DNA of 64,000 bases from Aquanectria penicillioides. Its lineage: Eukaryota > Ascomycota > Sordariomycetes > Hypocreales > Nectriaceae. Positions 11,604 to 21,684 of this stretch are shown in pieces (position 1 is the first letter of the stretch; each line of letters begins with the position of its first letter). The position numbers were made by a program, and so were the translations under genes. The stretch is from the NCBI GenBank assembly GCA_003415625.1, contig PYIU01000001.1, forward strand, positions 4,836,746 through 4,900,745. Direction: 5' to 3'. The notes under the pieces were generated by a model. The model worked only from the letters and a program-made list of their open reading frames with translations. It did not search any database and had not been told where the DNA came from.

Positions 11604-12968
11604 CTTGAGCAACAGTGATTCATTTGACCCAGAGCAGAACAGAAAAGAAACAAAAGCAGAGATAAGAGTCGCCGTCAACTAGCTCCCCCGTAGACCTAGA
11701 AATTCTTCGAAGTTCCCAGACCTCTCTTGACTTTTCTAACCGGGCTTGAGCCGAGGGTAAGTTGGTGCCTCAGTCATCAATCATCGTCATAGGCCGACGT
11801 CGGCTTTCTCGCTTGGGCCGGTCGCTTTAGCTGGCCGCCCATTGGCCGGCACAAGAAATTCAACAACTGCTTGAAATACCGATAGAAAGCCGAAGCTTTC
11901 TTTTGTCATGTAATTCAGAATATCTGCTCGGCGGAACTGCTGCTTAAATGCTGTTACTAATTTAGAGTGTTATTTTAACCTCGTTTGGAGTTCAATCAAG
12001 AGGTATGCAGGTGTATTCGGGGAGTCTGTATCCCATCCGCAAGCTGCTATTTATGCCGAAAGTACCCCGAAGCACCGTCAACAACCGAGCTGAGCTCCAA
12101 GGACGAAGCATGGAGGGGAACACAGCAGCTGGAGGGGGTTGGAAGGAGGGATGGTTTGTGAAACATCCCCAACTGCTAGAACCATGTGCATGCTGGGAGT
12201 CGGAGCGGTTGGGGGGTTGAATGCTGTGCGACAATACTCCCCATGCCGGCAAGGAACCCTCTACCTGACACAAAGAGAAAAATGGTAGAACAGGTCTCCA
12301 ACATGGCCAGCAGTGAGGAATATTTATGGGATCCAACCCCTCACTTTTTGGTCACAACCAAGATCCTCCCCATAACATTGCATCATCTTTCAACTCTCTC
12401 GGAATAATTCTAGGGCAAGGGTGAGAATGAGGCTGTCGGCTTGATGGGAGGTTAATCCCTGGATCAACAAGTTGGGAACGAATACGGATCCAAGCCGTCC
12501 GCTCCGAAGGGAGGAGGCGATCGCACGAGATATCGTGACATCTGGGGCCTCGTGAGAATCTTGGTATCCACCCTCCCAGAGCAATGATGGGCTCGCTCCG
12601 CAAGAGAACAAGAGGCGAGTGCATGTAGCGACCCTGTGCGCACATACAGGATTATGCCTGGAGCATTCAATGTCACAAAAAAGCCTGCATGAAAGACGAT
12701 GATAGTCTAGGATTTGAAAACAAAAGAAGGTATGGAGAGGCTAATCCTATCCAATCATGGTATATTGCAATTCGAAACCGTACGATACCATGTCTATATC
12801 CCCTGTAATCCCGCGATGCAAAAGAAAAGTGCCTATGTACAGGCCTGGCTAGCTACTCGTAGAGCAATGCCAAACGCCTCATTTAACGCTCAACGCCAAA
12901 ACTCCGTCCAATGTGATCCTATCGTTCCTTGTCATTTCCTTCCCTCGTGGGGTTTGACCCCGCGGCCA
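11604..12968. promoter_or_regulatory. MDJ1 upstream region and SAP30-like 3' flank
   Basis: This 1.36-kb interval holds the MDJ1 promoter at its left end. About 95-115 bp upstream of the MDJ1 start (11697-11716) lies a cluster of GAA/TTC units resembling, but not matching, a canonical heat-shock element. A minus-strand CCAAT box reads as ATTGG at 11841-11845, 240 bp upstream. No gene was seen in 12000-12968. Confidence 0.35.
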
Positions 12969-13610
12969 TTATTCGACCTTTGCGACTGTGTAGCTCTTGG
13001 TGACGCGCTTGGGGTCGTGGCGAATCTTATTTATAAATTCAACAATCACATCACTCTCTTGGACGCCCATGCCGTTGAAGTGCTTGCGTACCGTCAGAGC
13101 AAGGTGATCCTTGCTCTGGCGACGGGCCTGTCGTTGGCGATTCATTGTGGGGAGTAGAGGCCGATGCCACTAGTCTGGGACAGAATCCATTGTCGGTAAG
13201 GGTTGGAGAAGGACGACGGCGTGTTCAGGCGGTGCTCGCGACGGTAGGCATGGAGAACCTCTCGCTCGAAGGAGGCCCACTGCAGCTGTAGTAACATGAG
13301 AGTCAGCGACATGAAGGTTAGCACGCGGGGCAGGGCACGGGGACGGGGTGTCGAGGCGGGAGGCCAGCATCGAGGACGAGGAGCGGCGAGATGAGGGGTG
13401 ACGAACACTTGGGGGAGTAGGCTCAGCGGGCGGTGGTGGAGGGGCGGCGGCGGCTGCAGCATTGGTAACCTCACGAAGGTGGGAGTGACTGTTCTGGCTG
13501 GCTCCGCGGCGCATCTTCGTGGAGGAGTGACCGTTGCCGTTCTTCTCTTTAGCATTAGGGCCGTCCGACTTGGAGTCATCGTGGTTGCGAGAGGATTTTG
13601 CAGGCGGCAT
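12969..13610 (-). CDS. SAP30-like Sin3-binding subunit of a histone deacetylase complex, 2 exons with an apparent 1-nt frameshift
   Basis: About 173 aa if the frame is continuous. Exons: 13610-13407 and 13285-12969; the 121-nt intron has a gttcgt donor and tacag acceptor, and the phase is 0. The N-terminus is low complexity (basic, then Ala/Pro-rich). The C-terminal half matches the SAP30 Sin3-binding region: EREVLHAYRREHRLNTPSSF, then SGIGLYSP, then MNRQRQARRQSKDHLALTVR and KHFNGMGVQESDVIVEFI. Known role: SAP30 bridges Sin3 and Rpd3-type deacetylases in transcriptional repression. The frame breaks between SGIGLYSP and the following Thr-Met-Asn, at a run of four C on the coding strand (13149-13152). 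One extra C would restore a full domain. An intron cannot explain the break without removing conserved residues. Read as an intact gene with a sequence error, less likely a mutant. Confidence 0.75.
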
Positions 13611-14526
13611 GGTGGAGGAGGGTGGGCGAAGGGATGGGAGAGCAGATCGCAGGGATTGAAGATGTGAGGCTCGAGGAGAAAATCGTCTGGGAGAGAGTCG
13701 CAAGAGATGGGCGTGTTACATGATCTGGGGCTTGAAGATTTCGGGAGGAGGAGTAGGAGGAGGAGGAGGAGACCAGCAGCAGATTTGTCGAGCGGCGTCG
13801 GGGCCATGGGGACATGGGCCATGGGCCGTGGGACGTGGGACCCGGGCACTTCAATTTTCGTGTGGTGGAGGGACGGTCTCGCGGCGCGCGCACACGCTGT
13901 GAGAGTGCCCTGCGAGCCTGCACACCAACGTCACCGCAACAACTTGCGCTGCGTGCTGGGCGCTAACTGACCAGTCGCTTGACAGGCGCTCAAGTGACGG
14001 CACTGCGCAGTGCGCACCGCCCTGCTAGGGAAAAGGTGGGGCCGTCTCGTGCCATTCTTGGCTGTCCGGCAAGACCCTTTGACCCTTCAACCCTTCAACC
14101 CTTGGGCGCAGCATCCCTCGCCCATGACTGGCTGCTCGTCCTTTTGCCCGCCGGCTCGGAGTCTAGTTTTTCCAGCGAAACCACACCACTGAAATCTGGA
14201 AAACGAGCTCTAGAACTGCCACCCAGCACCGCGGTTCAAACCGTCGGGCAGACCGCGACAGCGTGAAGCCACCAAACGCTGTCTTGCTGGAGATCACGAC
14301 TCAAACGGGTGCTCAGGTGGTCCTCGGTGTGGGAATGCCATCTCCTGTTCCTGGCGGAGGCGTTTGACATCCGGGAACCCAAACTCTTTCCGGCCGTGCC
14401 CCTGACCACGTCGTTTCTCCCATCCGGAGAAGGCGACGTGCCGGGAATTAGAGTACATGGCTCTGGGTGGTGGCCGTGTACCAGAAGGTCTATGGAGGTG
14501 AATCCAGGAAATGCACGCAACGGAGG

Positions 14527-14542
14527 TTTTTTTTTTTTTTTT
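14527..14542. repeat. T16 homopolymer
   Basis: Sixteen consecutive T in the gene-poor block. No target-site duplication or retroelement reading frame was seen beside it, so it is not called a retroposon tail. Confidence 0.9.
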
Positions 14543-16079
14543 GTGAAGCGAGGCAAGCCTGAGGGCGATCGTCCGTGGGGGTGGAGGCTTCGGCCGGCCA
14601 TGTGCGCAACGTGGAAAAGGCGTCACTCTTTGCAGATTGCTGGCGTTCTGCTGTCTCTCCTCAGGCGAATGCATCGCCTCGCAGTCGCCCATCCTACCCT
14701 CCACCAGGATATGAGCAACGTAGCAGAGGCAAGAGTTTTGTTTTTCGCGCGCATCGCCGCCACGTACCGATGAAAGCCCGTTGAAACAGTCGTAGTGCAT
14801 GAAGGCTCGCAAGGCACCAGCGTCATCATCGTACCGTCCCTTGAGCGAAAGCGGGTGCGGGGAGTTCGCTGGCCATTGAGACGATGGTGCTCTCCAATGA
14901 CCAACTGCTGGCTGCATGCATTAGTCCGGTCGAGCCAGCTGCCGAGCCCATCGTCAGCAACCTGAAGCTCGGAGCTCAGGGCTCAATCGGAGGCTTCCCA
15001 GGCTTGACTATGGAGTAGCAGGAATCGCTACGTGGAAAATTCGGATGTTGACTGGTTGGAAGGAGATTTGATGGGCAAAGGAAGAGAGTAGAAGAGACAT
15101 GCTGGTGAATCAGATGTGTGTGTGTGCACCTCTCGCCTTCGCTTCCGCTTCCCCAGATCGGAAGCATGCATCTCACCTATGAAATAAACAACCACCCACG
15201 GCATTCATGCTACAATCGTCACATCTGCATCACAACTCAACATGGGTGGACCCTCCTCATAGAAAACCCCCACGATCGCTCCCCACGCTCCGTTGCCGGA
15301 GGTGGGTCAGAGCCGTGGGATGAAAACCCCAGAAGCATGAGTTACCATCATCCAGTCCGGAAGCTGAAAAGCCTCAAACACTTGCCGACCCAAGCATCCC
15401 AGCGCCCCTCCTTTGACGATCGGTTAGCCCCCTTAACTTCGCCCGCCGGGGATGCACCATCGATTTTGAGCGACGCGCATCACCAACCACTGTTATTTGC
15501 CTCATCCCTCGTTGGCCGACCGCCCAAGGGTAAATCTCCAAAGAAATGCTGGTGGCGCACGTCCTTTTCATCTAGGCGCATTCGCTCAGGCGCAAGTGGC
15601 TTTGGGAATTGCTTCTGCGAGCCATTGTCCCAGCAAATCATGGCGCCGAAACGATGATCACCTGCTCGGGCTCACGAATTCTTGGGACCATTGGAGGGGC
15701 GAGCGTCTCCGCCGCACCACTTGACTTCCTTCCTAATCCTTCTTCCAGTCATTTATCAGGTTACCCATCGTGAACGACTACGCTTGTCTCGGTCGACCAA
15801 GTATAGCAACAGACTAATAATTAATGGGCGACCGAAGGAGGCAACAAATGAGGAAACTAAGTAGTTAGCATGACCTGATGCCTGAGAAAATCCAAGACAG
15901 GGCAACGCTATTCCCGCTAGATCTGCGCTTGTTGGGCACATGGGTCGACAGTTCGGGACATTTGACATCAAGGCTCGGTCTAGGCAATTGGGCAAGGACA
16001 TTCAGGAGACATGGTCAGTCTGTGTTCATATGTTTGAGGCTCTCAGTGTGTGTCACCAGGTGGTGCACAGGGGGGAAGA

Positions 16080-16091
16080 GGGGGGGGGGGG
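16080..16091. repeat. G12 homopolymer
   Basis: Twelve consecutive G, followed by an A/G-rich purine tract up to about 16131. It is one of six G or C runs of 11-16 nt in the window. Confidence 0.9.
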
Positions 16092-18408
16092 AGAAAGGGG
16101 AGGCAAAAAGAAAAAGAAAAGAAAAGAAAAAGGGTTTGCTCTCCCTCATGTCGGTTCATGCACACCTCCCTGACTATGGGTTACGCCGCGCTCAACTTCA
16201 GTCACAGGTCTGGCACCTGAAGGGAGGGGGCTTAAATTGTGCACAAAGTGTGTCCCACGCTGTTGGGATGATCAAGATGGTCAGCCTCTTCGGGTAGGCG
16301 AGCGCATGGGTGCGGGATCATTCGGGATGGGGGCTTGGTCTAGTAAATCTAAGTAGGACGGTAGTAGGTAAGTTGGTTGGCGAGAGAGAGTACATCGGTA
16401 GTACAACCCATCCAGGAAAGAGATGGATTATTTAATGTACGTAAGGGGAAACGGATCGATACCCAGCGGCGACGACATGCTTCCCCCAGGATCGGATTCA
16501 AGGCATTGACGAAGTCACTTTGATTACGTGGGAGCAACCATTTTCATTTCCATATGCCAAGCTCACACCGTCAACCCTGGACTATCTGTGTAACAGTGAC
16601 GCCAGCAGATAAGCGACAGTTGGAAACGAGCCATTACCAATCCAACCCAACAAATCAGGGCTTTGTGCATGGTAATTGAATAATGGGAAGCGCGAGAAAC
16701 GCGGGCCTTGTCTCAGCGCGAGGTGCAGCTCATTTTTAATCTAAGGTAAAGCAGATGTCAGCCGCTGTGGAGCACGATCAGGAAATCTGGGGTGACCACT
16801 CTTGTCCGGCCGAGTCGCTGGGCCTTGGCTCGACGCTGCAGGTGTCGCCAATCCCATCACGGCGATGCACACACACCCAAAACCAGGTGCCGTCTGGGCG
16901 CTGGCTCATTCCCAACTACATTGGCACTAAGGATAGTGGCGATTTCTTTAGTTGTCCAAATCTAGTTTTCCATACAGCCTCATTAAAGAGCTCAAGCAAT
17001 GACAGCATTGCACGGAGTTGAAGGAGTCATGGCTCCGGGGGCTCCGTCTCGGCCGTCACAGCTGCCTCTTCATTTGCCAGCTGTAAGTGTAAGGCGTAGA
17101 GATGTGGAGGATTTAGATCCATGTCCTGGCAACTCCAGGTCTTCTCCGGGATACGACTTCATCAAACACCGTCCTTGCACACGCCCTGCTACCACGTCCA
17201 GCACCTTTCTTCAACCTTGCCACAAGTGTCTTGGCGCAAGCTGTCGGGCGTTGGAGAAAATGGCGCACCCTGGCCGCTGGTTGGGCGGGGGCCTTCGTGG
17301 ATGACACCTCATAAACACCAACACCTCCGACTAAACCTCTTGCAGTAGGGTGCTCAACCACCTCGGTAGCCGCCTCACTCAATAGCTCTCCTTTGTCTCA
17401 AGGCACTGTATCAGGCGTCTCTCCTCGGTATTCAAGTTGCAGACAGTTTGGCGGGGGGAGTGCAAGTTGATTGGAATCAGCGTTTGCTTTTGAGACCCAG
17501 AAACCCCTGCATGGTAGGCACACCAGAGTGGCTGAACTGGGCATTCGACCCACCAATTTATTCATCAATATCTCGTGGCATCATCCTCGTACTCTCCATG
17601 TATCACAGCCCGATGGACGCTGGCTAATGGGTGAGCACCTAAATTGTTTCGTGATTGCTGGAGATACCCGGTCCCAAGACTGCCGGCATCCTAGTTCTAG
17701 GGAACGAGACACGGGCAGGCAAATTGCCCCTTCCAAGCCACTTTAGGAAGGCCCTCATACTTGGCCGTGTTGATCAACAACTAGGAGTTGCACGTATTTG
17801 GAACTCTCTGCATGCATGGTTCAACAATATTCGGGGTAAGACACCGAGGAGACACCCAGGCCAGACAGCCTGTCGCACTAACTGCATCGTCCAGTCCCTG
17901 GGGATCAAGATGATCGGGCTGCATACTGTACAATTTACATCCATGGCCCTAGTTAAACATAGAGGCGGGATGGCTGACGATTCGAAGTTATTTATCCTTC
18001 AAAGAAAAGAAAAAAAAGACATGGCGCCTCATGATCGCATCATGGCCTTGACTGGCCCAAGCCCTTGGGACATATTTTTCAAGCCATGGCGTCTAGAACA
18101 GGCCCTGCGCATGCACGAGCGACCCTAAGTGAGAGGATTTCCGAGGATGTTGGAATGCAGAGAGGGAGGCTTGTAGTTCATCCCCCCCGTGCTGAGCTGC
18201 CCAGGTGTTGTCTCACCTCCCCAGAGTGTGGATGACAGCAGGTAAGGTAGCTAAGGTACGTGCTAGATCAAGGCTCACGCACCTCCGGTTCTTGGGCACG
18301 CGACAAAGCACCAGATTACCGACGAGAGTCGTGGGGACGCCTGTCCCATCCATGCTAGAATGGGTAGTTGTGCACACGCGTGGAAGGGGCAAATGCATCA
18401 TAGGTAGC

Positions 18409-18448
18409 TTTCTTCCCGTGCTGTCATGTTTCTTCCCGTGTTGTCATG
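18409..18448. repeat. Tandem duplication of a 20-bp unit
   Basis: Two adjacent 20-bp copies (18409-18428 and 18429-18448) begin TTTCTTCCCGTG and end GTCATG. They differ at one position, C in the first and T in the second. Confidence 0.9.
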
Positions 18449-19707
18449 TTAGGTTTGTACTCTGGTGGTACTCCGTGTAGATGCCGCTGGTATCCACCCC
18501 GATGATCCGGGCGGCGACCTAATGGAGTGCACGCCACTGCTCGTGCCACACGCACACAACGAGATGCTGATGGAAGAGCTGTTTTGGAGTGCGGGCCGTT
18601 TTGGCTAGGAGCTCATCAGGCAATGCCCGGCGCCGGCGGCAAGGCAGCTAGGGTAGGTAAGGCAAGGTCAAAGTAAAAAAGTGGCCCGTGAACTTTTGAC
18701 AAGACATGATAACCTGACCCAGGTCAATCAATGCGTGAGTTGTCTCCTTTCTAGAACAGTGGTGCCTGCGCTCGTCGCTACGGAGAAACAGAGGGAGTCC
18801 AGGAGGTAAGTTGATCATAGTATGTATGGCGCCAGCATCCCGCCTCGAGAGATGTCTCATGGAGACCATGCCAGGACTCCAGCCACCAACAGGACCATGA
18901 GCATTACGGATACAGCTCCAAAGTGCTCATCGAGCAAGTGTGCGCGGCTTCGGGGTTCCCTGTCAAGCCGAGCTGGTCCATGCAGCGTGCATGGGGGATG
19001 GGGATGGGGGGACAACCATGGCCCATGGGCCGCTCAGGCGTCGAGCCATATTAAATCGTCAGCCATGATGGGACGTCCATGAGGTGTGCCATGGATCATG
19101 GACAGTTGGGCCCCAATTAATGGAGTTCCCCTCCCTCCTCGAGGGTGCCTCGAAGTCCCTCGGTCCCTTCCCTCGGTCACTCCCCTGGACAACGTTGGCC
19201 CCTGGTCTCTTTTGCTAACGAGAGCTGGCGGCCGTAGCCGGTTGCGCCCCTTGCTTACTTGTTACTTGGTCGGTCCTGATGCAGCGAGCTGCACATCAGG
19301 GCACAGCGGCGCAGACATGGATCCATCACCTGTGGAGGGGCCCAAGGCTGGTGGTGGCCCAAGGAGGATGGGGTCGCGACGGCGACGAGGAAACGAGGCG
19401 ACGCTAGGAGCGGAGGTGGAGGCTTGAGGTGCAGGCCTGCCGCTTGAGGTAGACTAGGCGTCTGGGTCGATGGTCGATGGGTGGCAGGGTGTGTCTTTGG
19501 GAGCTGTGGGAGTGGAGGAGGGGGACAAGGTGGAGTGGAGTGCAGTGGAGAGGAGACGGAAGTGAGGGTGGGAGGGTGGAGAGCGGAGGCATCCATTCGC
19601 ATCGGCCTCTTGGACTGACGATGGCACAGTACCGCGAAAGCGTACTATGTAGGTACCAGCCAGCTTGAGGCATCACTGGCAAGAGACTTTAAGCGGCTAG
19701 TGTGGAC

Positions 19708-19727
19708 GTACCGTACCGTACCGTACC
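19708..19727. repeat. (GTACC)x4 microsatellite
   Basis: Four perfect 5-bp GTACC units are followed by degenerate GCACC-like copies to about 19743. The run lies in the gene-poor block upstream of the transcription-factor gene. Confidence 0.9.
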
Positions 19728-19927
19728 GCACTGCACCGCACCCCAGCTTGCAGCTCGCATCTCCCAGCCAGACCCGACCAGGAATGGAGCCGTACCTCAC
19801 GGATGGGACGTCGCGGCGTCTGGGAGGGTGTTTGGATGGCGGATGTGGAGGGTGGATGGTGGATGTGGACGTGGACGGTCGACGCTGCGCTGAGTCTCCG
19901 ATGGATGGATCCCGTCGACGATGGGGG

Positions 19928-19948
19928 TTTTTTTTTTTTTTTTTTTTG
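19928..19948. repeat. T21 homopolymer
   Basis: Twenty-one consecutive T bounded by G runs, roughly 1.7 kb upstream of the transcription-factor start codon. Its length may be unreliable for the same reason as the short G/C runs discussed in the findings. Confidence 0.9.
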
Positions 19949-21684
19949 GGACGAAGGTCCATGCCTTAAGACCCCCCAATGACCCCCCACCCTACCCGCG
20001 TCCACGCGCTGCTGCCACTTCCACTTCCCCAGAACACCTCGTCCATCGGCTTGGAGAACGACTGCCTGCTTGCTTGTCTGCGCGCCGTTTTGCATACCTA
20101 CCTTATTTGGGCCCGCCATCTGTTTTATTTTGGTGTGAGTCTGCCTTTGCCCTGCCTGGCCTTGCTGTGCTTTGCTCATCGTTGTCGAAGCAATCCCCAT
20201 CTGTTACTCGTCAAATCCTCTCTCCCCAAGTCTCAACCTCACCTGCGCTCGAGCTGTTGTCACATCTCGGGTTCTTATCAGCGAGCGCCTCCGTCACTCT
20301 TCTCCCGTCTGCTCCAGTCGCGTCGCTCAGTTTCTTTGCGCCTTGCGTGCGCCAAACATTTACACTCTTGAGTTCAAGGTACAGTATGCACCCCCATTCT
20401 TTTTTTTTTGGACCTTATCTCTCTTGAGCCTCTCTATCATGCTGTCTATGCCTTGCTGCTCTTTCTTTCCCTTGTCTTTCACTCTTTCTCCTCTTCATCC
20501 CTTTCCTTTCCTTTCTCTTTCTTCTCGGCTTGTTTGCCTTTCCCTCGCCTGCGCTGCCTCACTCGCTTTACCTCCCTCCCCACGGCCATGCCATTCCTTT
20601 CCTCTCAGACTCCACTGCGGCCCCTTCCGTCCGTTGCTGCCGGCTTGCCAAGGTACATCCATGATTTTTCGACGTCGATGCTGGCCATCAGTACGCCGCT
20701 GAAAGGCTAGTTGCGAGCACGGATGCTGGAGCTTGCGCCGCAGTTCTCACTTTCTTTGTGCGCTATTCCCGACGCCCCGAGGACGCCCCGAATGCGCCTG
20801 CGACGCAAACCTGCTGTCCTCAGTACCTGGTGCCTATCCGCAGCGGACTCGGCATGTGCCTCGTCCAACCTTGCTGCGTGAGCATTTTCTCGGGGTTGCT
20901 CCAGGATCCTCCACCTCTCAATCCCACCACCCATGGCGTCTCCGCACTCCGCCTGGCCCAGCCATCCTTGAGATTGAACTCAGGGTGGTCAATCTCATGG
21001 ACCAAATCCGTCGTCGCCATTTCCTTGCCAACTCGGCTCCAGCCGATTTGGGCGTCCCTGACAGGAAGACTCGAATCCTATGCAACGAATCAACGCTTCT
21101 ATTACTAAAGGCTGCCTCCGCACCGTTTCGGCCTCCCCAGTCTGGGTCCCACATCCCGGCTCCCCCCAACTGCGCTTGACGTTCCTTGATCCACTTCGCA
21201 TAGCATTTTACCCGCAAAAACACGCGACCACCTTCTCGTCCTCCACTGACATTAAGTAGCCAGCTCCCAATCTACCTAGTCCTTCCGTTTCCTGTCGCCG
21301 CCAGTCGACTCTCCCTTGGCGATCTTCACTCGCCATCGTCCATTCGACACCCCGAGTCGAGACGGTCGCCCTACCTACGATGCATTGGGTGTGATTCCCA
21401 AAGAGGCTGTGAAGGCTGATCCCGTATACCACCTTGTCCCACTATAGCGGCCCCTCGGCGTCAACCCCGCGGTTCCTCAGGCGCATTTCCTGCCTCAACA
21501 CTGCTCTCCAATTTACGCAGACTCCAATTGTGGTTCTCACCAATCGACAACGCTCTAGAAATTTGCCAGACCAAGCGCAGAAAGACCCGTGTTGTTATTC
21601 AGGTTACACGACCGACTTTTTTAGCCGTTGATTCTTACCGTATCCTCATTTGTTCCTCGATTCTCCACCTCGACGCATCAGGTC

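Larger units (their letters stand above)
13611..21684. other. 8-kb gene-poor block between the SAP30-like gene and the transcription-factor gene
   Basis: No protein-coding gene could be supported in this divergent interval. It contains small tandem repeats (14074-14103, 18409-18448, 19708-19727), a 12-G tract (16080-16091), T tracts (16 T at 14527-14542, 21 T at 19928-19948) and many short open frames without motif content. The last 1.5 kb (20100-21684) is pyrimidine-rich and probably forms a long leader of the transcription-factor gene, as is common for developmental regulators. Hidden genes broken by indels, or noncoding RNAs, cannot be excluded. Confidence 0.5.

Noticed and set aside
12714..13157. 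Plus-strand 147-codon frame
   Set aside because: Its right half is antisense to the conserved SAP30 domain, which explains why the frame is open; the left half has no motif.
13103..13165. Intron instead of a frameshift in the SAP30-like gene
   Set aside because: The only GT/AG pair that restores frame is about 43 nt, shorter than any other intron here, and would remove conserved residues on both sides.
14294..14917. Minus-strand 207-codon frame in the 8-kb block
   Set aside because: It crosses the T16 tract as a lysine run, has erratic composition and shows no domain; read as a chance frame.
19928..19948. Long T and A tracts as retroposon tails
   Set aside because: No reverse-transcriptase frame, target-site duplication or related copy adjoins any of them.
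20172..20702. Plus-strand 176-codon frame rich in Leu, Ser and Phe
   Set aside because: The composition follows from a pyrimidine-rich leader sequence; all three frames look alike.
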